DNA of 64,000 bases, taken from positions 253,968-317,967 of the forward strand of contig NZ_FOKK01000004.1 in NCBI RefSeq assembly GCF_900112005.1. Direction: 5' to 3'. The DNA comes from Algoriphagus aquimarinus. GTDB lineage: Bacteria > Bacteroidota > Bacteroidia > Cytophagales > Cyclobacteriaceae. Position numbers and translations under genes: made by a program. The notes beneath the pieces are model-generated. The model made no database searches and was not told the origin of the DNA. It saw only the letters and a list, made by a program, of their open reading frames with translations. Shown one piece after another: positions 25,388 to 33,642 of this stretch. Positions within the stretch are counted from its first letter, which is position 1. Each line of letters starts with the position of its first letter.

Positions 25388-25921
25388 ATGAACTCTTTAC
25401 TTTTTGGAGGTAGCAACAAATTAGAAATAATCGATGAAAAGTCCTTTTCTAGGCTCTATGACCTGTTTTGGAATTCATCGGTTGATTTTGTTTTGAAGCT
25501 AGTAAAAGATAGAGATGAAGCTGAAAACATTAGCCAGGATGTCTTTATACAGATTTGGGAAAAGAGAGAAAAACTTCACAACATACAAGACATTAAGAAC
25601 TTTCTTTTTGTCTGTCTGCGAAATAAGGCCTTTGATCACCTACGTGAAATCAAGAAAAGTACACAAGAAACAGCCGAGCTTTGGAGAACACTGAACCAAC
25701 AACATGATGAAGCCGGACAAGCAGACTTCGAACGTCACAATTTCGAAAAACTAGAAACTGCCATTGCTAGTCTATCCCAGCATAAACGTAAAATTGTAAG
25801 TCTGAAATTTGAAGAAAACAAGTCCTACGAAGAGATATGTGACCTACTCAGCATCTCAACGAATACGGTAAAAAATCACTTAGTACAGATTAAAAAGAAA
25901 TTAAAATCTGAGGTAATATGA
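25388..25921 (+). CDS. ECF RNA polymerase sigma factor
   Basis: A sigma-70 factor of the extracytoplasmic-function group as found beside FecR/SusC sets. Region 2 shows RLYDLFWNSSVDFVLKLV, DEAENISQDVFIQIWEKRE. Region 4 shows ASLSQHKRKIVSLKFEENKS and the helix-turn-helix YEEICDLLSISTNTVKNHL. Full length at 177 residues. The gene starts about 93 bases after the GDPD stop on the same strand and is the last gene before a bidirectional terminator. Its most likely partner is the orphan FecR at 14540, which would make this the far end of one regulated locus. No anti-sigma gene follows it. Confidence 0.93.
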   Translation: MNSLLFGGSNKLEIIDEKSFSRLYDLFWNSSVDFVLKLVKDRDEAENISQDVFIQIWEKREKLHNIQDIKNFLFVCLRNKAFDHLREIKKSTQETAELWRTLNQQHDEAGQADFERHNFEKLETAIASLSQHKRKIVSLKFEENKSYEEICDLLSISTNTVKNHLVQIKKKLKSEVI

Positions 25922-25995
25922 CCTATTCCGCTTTTGATAGAATATGACAACATTTATCGATTGCTCAATATATTTTACTATTCCTATTAAACAGA

Positions 25996-26021
25996 AAAGG
26001 CTGCTCAGAAGAGCAGCCTTT
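25996..26021. terminator. Bidirectional terminator, sigma factor / M48 peptidase
   Basis: An 11-bp perfect stem (AAAGGCTGCTC / GAGCAGCCTTT) with a four-base loop between two convergent genes. Confidence 0.88.
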
Positions 26022-26044
26022 ATTATAGTTAACCTATCCAAAGC

Positions 26045-26839
26045 TTATTTTCCTTTGTAGAAGGTCAATGCTTCAGGCATATTTCTATTCAATTTATCAA
26101 TTCTAGTCTGTGAAGCTGGGTGAGTAGATAGAAACTCTGGTGGAGCTGCGCCATTTTCCTTATCCAGCATTCTCTGCCAGAATATTGGAGCTTCTCTAGG
26201 ATCATATCCTGCGATTGCCATGAAGGTCAATCCCATCTCATCAGCTTCAAGCTCATGTTTTCTAGAGAAACTTAGCATTCCAAGTTCACTACTTACACCT
26301 ACAGATTGTAATAAAATAGCCTGTGTCAAAGTCGGATTTTGACCCATTGCAGAAGAGAGCAAACTCATCCCAAAATTTTCGAGCAATCCAGTTGACATCC
26401 TTTCTGCAGAATGTGAAGCTACAGCATGTGCAATTTCATGCCCCATTACAACAGCAATACCTGTTTCGGTAAGCGTAAGCGGCATAATCCCCGTATAGAA
26501 AGCTACTTTTCCTCCTGGCATACACCAAGCATTGACGTCATCACTTTGTATTAAATTAAACTCCCAATCAAAGCTATTTGCTAAGTCTTGATAACCTTGC
26601 GAAACCAAATAACTTTCCACTGCTTTCGCCATGCGATTGCCCACTTTGAGAACTTTTTGCCCATCAGCGGTATTTGTCACGACCTTATTTTCTTTCAAAA
26701 CTTTATCATACTCTTGGTTAACCATCGGCTGAATCTCTTCTGCCGGCACTAATGCCAACTGGCTTCTACCAGTAAGTGGTACAGTTGCACAGGAATAGAG
26801 GATTAATCCAGTACAAAATAAAATTGCTATCTTTTTCAT
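26045..26839 (-). CDS. M48-family metallopeptidase lipoprotein
   Basis: A zinc endopeptidase of the BepA/LoiP type, probably acting in envelope protein quality control. The signal peptide ends in a lipobox (LILYSC). The zinc motif is HEIAH at residues 134-138, and the third ligand is in the segment KHELEADEMGLTFMAIAGYDP. The C-terminal STHPASQTRIDKLNR is also typical. The TPR region of BepA is absent, so this is a short LoiP-like form (264 residues). Single gene with its own terminator. Confidence 0.93.
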   Translation of the reverse strand: MKKIAILFCTGLILYSCATVPLTGRSQLALVPAEEIQPMVNQEYDKVLKENKVVTNTADGQKVLKVGNRMAKAVESYLVSQGYQDLANSFDWEFNLIQSDDVNAWCMPGGKVAFYTGIMPLTLTETGIAVVMGHEIAHAVASHSAERMSTGLLENFGMSLLSSAMGQNPTLTQAILLQSVGVSSELGMLSFSRKHELEADEMGLTFMAIAGYDPREAPIFWQRMLDKENGAAPPEFLSTHPASQTRIDKLNRNMPEALTFYKGK

Positions 26840-26921
26840 GGTGGTTGTTTTTTCATCAATTGATCCAAATTAAATACCAGAAAGCAATTTTCACTAGTTT
26901 AAGATTTCAATTATATAATAT

Positions 26922-27428
26922 ATGAACACAAGGGATACCCAAATTGCTTTAAAACCAGGGGCTTTGGCTTATCAGAAAAAAATGAGCAATCCAATTTATT
27001 TTTGGTTTGGCATGTTGATTAAGCTGCCTTCTGCAATTTTCTGGAAATTTCGAATCAAGGAATTAGATGCTGAAAAATGTGTGGTGACCATACCATATAG
27101 CTGGAGAACGCAGAATCCTTTTAAGTCAATATACTTTGCTGCGATGGCAGGAGCAGGTGAATTGACGACAGGAGCTTTATGCCAATTAGCTATAAGCGGT
27201 CTAGGAAAATACTCTATGTTGGTAGTAGATTTCAAAGCAGAATATTTCAAAAAAGCCAATCAAAAAATCACCTTTACTTGTGAACAAGGTCAAGAGTTAT
27301 TTATTCTGCTTGAATCATTACAACCAAATGACACTGGAAAACTAACAATGATATCGAGTGGTAGAAATCCACAGGGTGAAGAAGTAGCAAGATTCTATGT
27401 GACTTGGTCCTTCAAGAGGAAGGCCTAA
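26922..27428 (+). CDS. DUF4442 hotdog-fold protein
   Basis: A 168-residue soluble protein resembling acyl-CoA thioesterases of the hotdog fold (DUF4442). Typical features are SWRTQNPFKSIYFAAMAGAGELTTG, where the long helix follows the Asn-Pro motif, and the later strand SMLVVDFKAEYFKKAN. A catalytic acid pair is not obvious. The name of the substrate is unknown. The stop overlaps the stop of the convergent gene (shared CTAA at 27425-27428). Confidence 0.82.
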   Translation: MNTRDTQIALKPGALAYQKKMSNPIYFWFGMLIKLPSAIFWKFRIKELDAEKCVVTIPYSWRTQNPFKSIYFAAMAGAGELTTGALCQLAISGLGKYSMLVVDFKAEYFKKANQKITFTCEQGQELFILLESLQPNDTGKLTMISSGRNPQGEEVARFYVTWSFKRKA

Positions 27429-28171
27429 TTAATCCACTTACTTTCTCTTTCAATAAACTCGCTCAATGTGGCGTAAACACGCTTTCTGTCCCAATCGAGA
27501 AATTCATGATAATTGTTTCCCTCATTGAATCGAATGATCATTCTGTCCCAATCTGATCGCTCTAGCTGGTACTTGACCATGAAATTTTGGCGAACTGAAT
27601 CCGATTCAATCACTTCATAATAGCCTTCTCTCCTCTTCATCCACTCGAGTTTTTTCTGGTATTCTCGCTCTTGCTTAGCTCTTTTGGTCAGAGATGACAA
27701 TACTCCGGCTATAGCAACTCCGCCAGTTTGATTAGGTGAATTAAGGTACCCTGCACTTATACCGCCTTTGTTAGAAGGAGCTTTCTCTTCGTCAGGATCT
27801 ATCAAAACTAACTTTCCGTCTTTGAAGCGGAAGGAATAAGGTTCTGCTTTCACCTCAAATGCGGGAAGCATCCTAGCTCTATCCTGAATCTGAAGCAGTA
27901 GAAATATCTCTTCCGCAAGAATTACCTTTTGCTCAAGAAAACCTGGATAAGATAAGCGTAGCGTATCCCCACTTTCTCCCTTAACAGAAAAGTAGCCTCT
28001 TGAATTAGTAATCTGCATTTGGTCAGTGCCTAAAACTTCCACAGTTACTCCTTCGAGATATTTCTTATCATTGGCGTCCAAGACATTCCCTGAAAAAGAT
28101 CGCTGAGCCAAGAGCGCCGGTAGAAAAGCAAAATATATAAGTACTAATAACCTTAATTTCATAAAGCCCAA
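27425..28171 (-). CDS. Carboxypeptidase-like regulatory domain protein
   Basis: An exported protein of 248 residues. The signal peptide ends near PALLAQ; it is followed by a CarboxypepD_reg-like beta domain (FSGNVLDANDKKYLEGVTVE, RGYFSVKGESGDTLRLSYPG), as in many Bacteroidota envelope proteins. The C-terminal half is charged and helical (REYQKKLEWMKRREGYYE, SDWDRMIIRFNEGNNYHEFLD) and matches no enzyme known to me. Cell-envelope attachment role is inferred. It lies 70 bases downstream of the DUF6503 gene on the same strand. Confidence 0.75.
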   Translation of the reverse strand: MGFMKLRLLVLIYFAFLPALLAQRSFSGNVLDANDKKYLEGVTVEVLGTDQMQITNSRGYFSVKGESGDTLRLSYPGFLEQKVILAEEIFLLLQIQDRARMLPAFEVKAEPYSFRFKDGKLVLIDPDEEKAPSNKGGISAGYLNSPNQTGGVAIAGVLSSLTKRAKQEREYQKKLEWMKRREGYYEVIESDSVRQNFMVKYQLERSDWDRMIIRFNEGNNYHEFLDWDRKRVYATLSEFIERESKWIN

Positions 28172-28241
28172 AAATAAGCAGGCTTTTCAGATCTATTAAA
28201 ACCCATGAAGTTAAAGAAGCTTAAGCGAGGCAAATAAGATT

Positions 28242-28919
28242 TCATTTACTTAGTTGCTGGACACCAATCAACTTGTCTGTTCCAAGAAATTCAGGCTTTT
28301 CGGTTCTATACCAACTTCTATTTGATGGGATTTTCATTCCTTCAAATTCAGTCAATCCATCTAAGTAGATGATCTCACCTTTAAGATTTGGTTCATCCTG
28401 ATAGAATTTATAGGCAGCCATTCTGTAGGTTTCAGGCTCCAAATAGAAATACCAAATGTCTTTGTCATAAGGCACACGTACTACATGATACTCTTTTCCA
28501 TTCAGCTCTTCCAAGGTCGCTACTGCATCAATATTGGTTCCAGCATCTTGTAATTTCATTGGTAAACCCCATAGGTATGTGTAGTAATTTCTACTGCGAA
28601 GCGCACGATCTAAGGTAATTTCTCCCATTTCCACCTGTAAAGAATCATGGTATACGACATAGCTTGTACCATCAATCTTATATGACATGATAGACTGAGT
28701 ATTGTCCAAGCTGAAACTATAGCTTCGCGATTCTCTAGGTGCTGGCAAACTATCTTCCAAGAGGAAAGTTGCTTTAAGGTCACTCCAGTTGCCATTTGGA
28801 TCATGGTAGGCTATTGATTTTTCTATCAATTCTTGACCTGTAGGCACCATCATGTAGGTGTCAGATGCACAAGAACTAAGCATTAAAATCACAATTGAGA
28901 AGAAAGCTGTGTGTTTCAT
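28242..28919 (-). CDS. DUF6503-like lipoprotein
   Basis: A 225-residue lipoprotein (lipobox LMLSSC). After the lipobox, ELIEKSIAYHDPNGNWSDLK and the strands that follow (SYSFSLDNTQSIMSYKIDGT) resemble DUF6503, a family of probable lipid- or lipoprotein-binding beta folds related to LolA-like proteins. The EPETYRMAAYKFYQDEP and MKIPSNRSWYRTEK segments fit as well. Function is not established. It is divergent from the GluQ-RS gene with only about 36 bases between them. Confidence 0.75.
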   Translation of the reverse strand: MKHTAFFSIVILMLSSCASDTYMMVPTGQELIEKSIAYHDPNGNWSDLKATFLLEDSLPAPRESRSYSFSLDNTQSIMSYKIDGTSYVVYHDSLQVEMGEITLDRALRSRNYYTYLWGLPMKLQDAGTNIDAVATLEELNGKEYHVVRVPYDKDIWYFYLEPETYRMAAYKFYQDEPNLKGEIIYLDGLTEFEGMKIPSNRSWYRTEKPEFLGTDKLIGVQQLSK

Positions 28920-28955
28920 GACTTTAAGTTACCTGAATCTGGTTAATTTCGTCCA

Positions 28956-29834
28956 ATGGATTTTAAGCTCACTAGAATTGCCCCTACTCCCAGCGGATTT
29001 TTACACCTGGGAAACCTCTACTCATTTTTGGTAACAAAAGCCTTGTCAGAAAAAAGCGGTGCTAAAATTCTACTTAGGATTGATGATCTGGACCGGGATC
29101 GGTATAGAACTGAATTTGTTCAGGATATTTTTGACACACTGGATTTCATGGAGATAGGATATGATCAAGGTCCAAAAACAGTTCAGGAATTTGAGCAGGA
29201 TTGGTCTCAGATTCATAAAATGACTAGTTATTTGGATGCTTTGGAGCAGATTAGAGAAAGAAAATTAGTCTTTGCCTGTGATTGTACACGCAAGAAAATC
29301 CAGCAATTGGACTCCTCAGGCTATTATTTGGGGCATTGTCAAGTCAGAAATATTCCTTTGGAAAGAAATGAAACGTGCTGGCGCATGGATACTTTTGATA
29401 CCGATTTTATCCATCTGAACACCTACACTGAAGGCAAAAAATCATATGTACTACCTGAGGACTCCGCCTTTTTCATAGTTAGGAAAAAAGACAAACTACC
29501 TGCTTATCACCTGACCTCTTTGATAGACGACGTTACTTATGGAGTTGATTTGGTAGTGCGGGGAAATGATTTGTTGGGATCAACTTTGGATCAAAAAATC
29601 CTAGCAAATGGTCTTGATCTTAAATCCTTCGAAGATGCAACCTTCCATCATCATCAACTTTTGAAAGGCCCAAAAAACAAGAAGCTCTCTAAATCTGAAG
29701 GAGCCAACTCTTTACAATTTCTAAGAAAAGAAGGAAAGAAGCCTGCCGATATTTATCAGATTTTAGGTGAAATGATCGGATCAAAAGAAATGTTACAAGA
29801 TTTTGAATCCTTCAAAACGCATCTTGCTCTTTAA
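28956..29834 (+). CDS. gluQ: Glutamyl-Q tRNA(Asp) synthetase-like enzyme
   Basis: A truncated glutamyl-tRNA synthetase that lacks the anticodon-binding domain; GluQ-RS enzymes attach glutamate to queuosine in tRNA(Asp). The class I motif is PSGFLHLGNLYS, and LRIDDLDRDRYR follows. A zinc site is visible as CDCTRKKI ... YYLGHC (C-x-C, Y-x3-C spacing). The second ATP motif is KLSKSEG. Length 292 residues matches the GluQ group. A general Glu-tRNA synthetase fragment is excluded by the intact zinc site and C-terminus. Confidence 0.9.
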   Translation: MDFKLTRIAPTPSGFLHLGNLYSFLVTKALSEKSGAKILLRIDDLDRDRYRTEFVQDIFDTLDFMEIGYDQGPKTVQEFEQDWSQIHKMTSYLDALEQIRERKLVFACDCTRKKIQQLDSSGYYLGHCQVRNIPLERNETCWRMDTFDTDFIHLNTYTEGKKSYVLPEDSAFFIVRKKDKLPAYHLTSLIDDVTYGVDLVVRGNDLLGSTLDQKILANGLDLKSFEDATFHHHQLLKGPKNKKLSKSEGANSLQFLRKEGKKPADIYQILGEMIGSKEMLQDFESFKTHLAL

Positions 29835-29856
29835 AATGAAATTTTTGTAAAAAAGT

Positions 29857-29882
29857 AAAGCCAGAGAATTTTCTCTGGCTTT
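29857..29882 (+). terminator. Hairpin after gluQ
   Basis: A 12-bp stem (AAAGCCAGAGAA / TTCTCTGGCTTT) with a two-base loop; the T-tract is short on the plus strand and poor on the minus strand. Confidence 0.7.
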
Positions 29883-29955
29883 GGCATTAATTAATACTAT
29901 TCATCTTTTTAACAGTAAAGTGACAATAGCATCGCTGAATGATAAACTCAAATAT

Positions 29956-29981
29956 TGAGGCTACTTCGGTCTTCCGTCACC
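29956..29981. repeat. TGAGGC..CTTCGGTC dispersed repeat, copy A
   Basis: TGAGGCTACTTCGGTCTTCC followed by GTCACC. An inverted relative (58630-58660) shares TGAGGC-two bases-CTTCGGTC and the nearby TTCCGTCA. It lies just past the S10 peptidase stop. Confidence 0.4.
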
Positions 29982-29992
29982 CAGCTTCCAGC

Positions 29993-31474
29993 TTAATTAT
30001 ACTTCGCTGGCATATCAGGAGCTACCATTGAATTTATGATAAACTGACGAATATCTTCATTTGAAGTCTCCAAATCCTCAGCTCTCAAGTACATCATGTG
30101 ACCACTTCTGTAGCCTTTCCAAGAAATTCGATCTGCCATTCGCCCAGCAGCATCGATTTGCCAAAGGTTATACTTCGCGTTGAAGAAATCAGTTCCCCCA
30201 TCGTAGTATCCTGACTGCACCATCAAATGTAAGTATGGGTTTTGACGCATCGCATCTCCTAAATCGTAACCAGTGTTCTCATTAGAGCGGTTCCAAGGAT
30301 GCACAGGACCGAATAGGTTATAGGTCAAATCAGTTTTGAAATTCAAGTTTTCTCTCACGTAAATCTGAAATGAAGGCGCGAAAGCATGATTCCAAGAAGA
30401 TAAGGCTGGGTCAAAATCAGGTCGAGAACCCGTTCCTGCGTTATCAAACCCTTTGTATCTACTGTCTAATCTACCGATGGTCATCCCCTTGTCTCTAAGT
30501 AATTCTTTCCAGAAGAAGTTAGTAGGAATCAGAAGGTTATGCTCTAGGATTACTTCTTTGCTTAGACCTGAATAAAGCGCATATTTTGTTGCAATTGCAT
30601 CACGTTCTGTAGCTGACAGCGTTCCTCCTTTTACTACTGCTGGTATCAATTCATTAATTGTAAATGCTTCAACCTCCGGCAAGAAATCATCTAGATCCTG
30701 ATTTTGCAAAGACGAATCCAAGGCCTTATGGTACCAAGCTGTAGCAGCATAATAAGGCAGATAATTAGACGTGTGGATAGGCGCTCCGCGGTCGATACCC
30801 AATTCAGTTGGAGAAACCATGATCACACCATTGAAATACATCCAGTGCGAGTTTTGAAGCTGTGCCACCAAACCTGCAACCCGAGTAGTTCCGTAGCTTT
30901 CACCAATCAAATACTTTGGCGAAGCCCAGCGATTCTGGCGCGTTACAAATGTATTCACCCAATCTGCTAGGTACTTGATATCAGAATTGATTCCAAAGAA
31001 AGTAGAGCGATCTACCTCTTCATCTACAATTCTCGAAAATCCAGTGTTTACTGGATCCACATAAACTATGTCGGCCACATCAAGAATAGAATATGGGTTT
31101 GACTTTGTTCCGTATGGCTGGAGTGGATAGCCTTCGTCATCAATATTCAACACCACTGGTCCAGTATAGGCTATGTGCATCCAGATAGATGCAGAGCCAG
31201 GACCCCCATTGAAGGAAATCACAAGTGGACGAGTTGTCTTATCCGTGATGTCCGTTCGCTCATAAAATGTATAGAACAATGAGGCGATTGGCTTTCCTTT
31301 TTCGTTCCAAACAGGCTGAGTTCCAGCAGTGGCTTTGTAAGGGACTTTTTTGCCCTTGATGGTAGTTGTGTGCGTAGTAACTACGGCTGACTCAACTTCG
31401 ATATGACGTTCCGTTTGAGCCGTTACAGCCGAAAAGCAGATCACAAAGAGTACTATTAAACTTATTTTTCTCAT
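29993..31474 (-). CDS. S10 serine carboxypeptidase family protein
   Basis: A secreted peptidase of the S10 (carboxypeptidase Y) family. The signal peptide ends near FSAVTAQ. The oxyanion motif is SFNGGPGSASIWMH, and the nucleophile motif is LIGESYGTTR with Ser193. The later SGYYDGGTDFFNAKY is the probable catalytic Asp region and YRSGHMMYL the catalytic His region. Full length at 493 residues. The S10 family in bacteria cleaves C-terminal residues of peptides at acidic pH; the target here is unknown. Confidence 0.93.
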   Translation of the reverse strand: MRKISLIVLFVICFSAVTAQTERHIEVESAVVTTHTTTIKGKKVPYKATAGTQPVWNEKGKPIASLFYTFYERTDITDKTTRPLVISFNGGPGSASIWMHIAYTGPVVLNIDDEGYPLQPYGTKSNPYSILDVADIVYVDPVNTGFSRIVDEEVDRSTFFGINSDIKYLADWVNTFVTRQNRWASPKYLIGESYGTTRVAGLVAQLQNSHWMYFNGVIMVSPTELGIDRGAPIHTSNYLPYYAATAWYHKALDSSLQNQDLDDFLPEVEAFTINELIPAVVKGGTLSATERDAIATKYALYSGLSKEVILEHNLLIPTNFFWKELLRDKGMTIGRLDSRYKGFDNAGTGSRPDFDPALSSWNHAFAPSFQIYVRENLNFKTDLTYNLFGPVHPWNRSNENTGYDLGDAMRQNPYLHLMVQSGYYDGGTDFFNAKYNLWQIDAAGRMADRISWKGYRSGHMMYLRAEDLETSNEDIRQFIINSMVAPDMPAKYN

Positions 31475-31559
31475 AAAGTATGGGGTAAAATCATTCAGTT
31501 TTGAAACTACTAATTGTAAATAGAAACCAGTGAGAATTTACATAGATGGAGATAATTCT

Positions 31560-32261
31560 TTAGTCCTTACTTGCTGATACTAGCCTTGCTATTACCACCG
31601 CAGGATAAAGAATTCCTATGGTGGAGAGAAATACCGATAGCATTTTTGAAATAATCTGGATAGGATATAGATCTCCAAAACCTACTGTGGTTAGTGATAC
31701 CAAACTGAAGTAAATATACAGTGCAAAATCCTTGTCTATTCCCTCCAAAACCACATCGCCTCCTATACCAGAACCCGTGGTTAAATAGATGATTTCAAAA
31801 AGAAAAGAACCTAAAATTGCTACCAACAGGTATACATTTACAGCTCCTATTATTCTATAAACATTTACTTCATGATTTCTAAATAAAAGCCTGATATTCA
31901 GAAATATAAAAACCATCATGTTTAATACTCCCACAATCCGTTCTGCCAAGTAAAATTCAAAATCGTAATTAGAGAAACGAAGGATTCTTAACCCCAATTG
32001 TGTCAAAAAAAGCACCGTAGTCAGGATCACTAATAGCCTATATCTGGATGACCAAATACCCGTGAAAAACAAAAATAGAAAGACTGTATTGACAAAAAGT
32101 GAATGCACATGACCGTACTCAATCAGTATGGGAAGGACAAATACTGTGAACAAAAGAATAAGTAATAACACAACAAAACTTGCATCCGTCAACCAATAGT
32201 CAGTGAAGGAATTGAAAGCGTGCTTTACTTGCCTACCTCTTTTGTTTACGAAATGATTCAT
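31560..32261 (-). CDS. Potassium channel family protein
   Basis: An integral membrane channel subunit of 233 residues. The selectivity filter is TVGFGD (192-197) in the pore loop YFSLVSLTTVGFGDLYP. Ahead of it are four or five hydrophobic segments and a final helix (MLSVFLSTIGILYPAVVIARL). No cyclic-nucleotide or RCK domain is present at the C-terminus. Its ATG abuts the PhzF stop (no gap), so it is the last gene of a DinB-PhzF-channel operon. Confidence 0.88.
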   Translation of the reverse strand: MNHFVNKRGRQVKHAFNSFTDYWLTDASFVVLLLILLFTVFVLPILIEYGHVHSLFVNTVFLFLFFTGIWSSRYRLLVILTTVLFLTQLGLRILRFSNYDFEFYLAERIVGVLNMMVFIFLNIRLLFRNHEVNVYRIIGAVNVYLLVAILGSFLFEIIYLTTGSGIGGDVVLEGIDKDFALYIYFSLVSLTTVGFGDLYPIQIISKMLSVFLSTIGILYPAVVIARLVSASKD

Positions 32262-33056
32262 CTAAAATTCAATTTCACCAGATAACACTTGTACAGCTTG
32301 ACCACGAATGATCACTCGATCTTCTCTTTTTTCTAAATGTAGTTCTCCCCCACGTTTACTAGCCTGAAATGCTTTGAGTTTACTTTTTTTAGTTTTCTTA
32401 TACCAAAAATCCATCAAAGCACAGTGTGCAAATCCCGTTACAGGATCTTCATCGATTCCGATATTGGGGCCAAAGTACCTACTATAAATATCAAATGAGT
32501 TCTTTCCTGGGGCAGTAATAATAATTCCCTCTTCACTATGATTTTTCACTAGAGTAAAATCAGGTTCACAATTCTCTACAGCGGCTGCATCTTCCAACTC
32601 AAAAATCCAATTCCCTTTCAGTTTTGAGGAATGAGTAATTTTTGCACCAAAGAATTCATTTTCAAAAAATGGATGCTCTTTTTCAAAAGTTGATATCAAA
32701 GGAAAATTCATCTCAATCCATTCTCCATCACTTTTCACCAAAAGCTCTCCACTGCGTGTCTGGAATCGTATGGTTTGTCCTGATTTAATCCAGCCAGACT
32801 TCTCCATCCAAAAAGCTGAAGCTAGTGTCGCATGTCCGCATAGATCTATTTCAACTGTTGGAGTAAACCAGCGTAAACTGAATGAATCTGATTCTGCGAT
32901 TTTTTCTACAAAAGCAGTCTCACTCAGATTCATTTCCATAGCAATCGTCTGCATTTGCTGTTCCGTTAGCTTTCCATCTAATAGACAAATAGCAGCAGGA
33001 TTACCGGAAAATGGGCTATTAGTAAAAGCATCAATGGTAGTTATAGCTAATTTCAT
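32262..33056 (-). CDS. PhzF-family isomerase
   Basis: A PhzF-like protein, a fold of diaminopimelate-epimerase type with diverse isomerase or epimerase roles. It begins MKLAITTIDAFTNSPFSGNPAAICLLDG. The conserved Glu is in LSETAFVEK, and the later DLCGHATLASAFWM and GIDEDPVTGFAHCALMDFWY segments are diagnostic. The longer frame to 33116 adds 20 non-family residues overlapping the upstream gene; I chose the ATG at 33056. Middle gene of the operon with DinB upstream and the channel downstream. Substrate unknown. Confidence 0.93.
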   Translation of the reverse strand: MKLAITTIDAFTNSPFSGNPAAICLLDGKLTEQQMQTIAMEMNLSETAFVEKIAESDSFSLRWFTPTVEIDLCGHATLASAFWMEKSGWIKSGQTIRFQTRSGELLVKSDGEWIEMNFPLISTFEKEHPFFENEFFGAKITHSSKLKGNWIFELEDAAAVENCEPDFTLVKNHSEEGIIITAPGKNSFDIYSRYFGPNIGIDEDPVTGFAHCALMDFWYKKTKKSKLKAFQASKRGGELHLEKREDRVIIRGQAVQVLSGEIEF

Positions 33057-33058
33057 AC

Positions 33059-33574
33059 TTAATAGCGCTCCTTGAAAATATTCAAATGATGTGTGAAGTG
33101 ACCGGGGATGATCCAAAATAAAGCTCTTGGGGTTATAGGATTCCCGCTTGCCCGACCTACCAAATCCAAGGAATCTTCAGGTAATATTCGAATCATAGTG
33201 AGTAAAGCCTTACGCTGAGCCTGAAAATCCTCAAGAAGGTATTCAATAGGAGCTTGCCCAAATCGAGCATTTAACACGTAAGGGTCTTGATCAAATCCTG
33301 GTAATGAGGATTTCTCTCCTCTAGCAAAGCAGAGAGCTCTAAAAGTCATGATCCTCTCAGTATCAATCACATGACCAAGCACTTCTTTGGGTGTCCATTT
33401 TCCTTCAGCATAGGCCGTCTCAGCCCAGTCTTTACCTTTTTCTTTAAATAATTTTAAGAGTTCATTTACTTGATTCTGTAGCTGTTCTTCGTAGTTGTTA
33501 CCAGATACTAGCTTTAGATAATTGGAGAAAAAGGCTGAATAATCACCTTCTTTCGGTTGGACTAGGGTTTTCAT
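33059..33574 (-). CDS. DinB/YfiT-family protein
   Basis: A four-helix-bundle metal-binding protein of the DinB superfamily, 171 residues. The metal-ligand histidines are visible in PKEVLGHVIDTER and in IIPGHFTHHLNIFKERY. The ARGEKSSLPGFDQDPYVLNA loop is typical of the YfiT-type subgroup. Members act as putative metal-dependent hydrolases or thiol transferases; the substrate is not known. First gene of the three-gene minus-strand operon; only 2 bases separate it from PhzF. Confidence 0.88.
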   Translation of the reverse strand: MKTLVQPKEGDYSAFFSNYLKLVSGNNYEEQLQNQVNELLKLFKEKGKDWAETAYAEGKWTPKEVLGHVIDTERIMTFRALCFARGEKSSLPGFDQDPYVLNARFGQAPIEYLLEDFQAQRKALLTMIRILPEDSLDLVGRASGNPITPRALFWIIPGHFTHHLNIFKERY

Positions 33575-33642
33575 GTAAAAATGCTTTGGCTTGAATATTA
33601 TTGAGATAAATTTAAGTCATAAGTATAAACCAGCTCCATATC

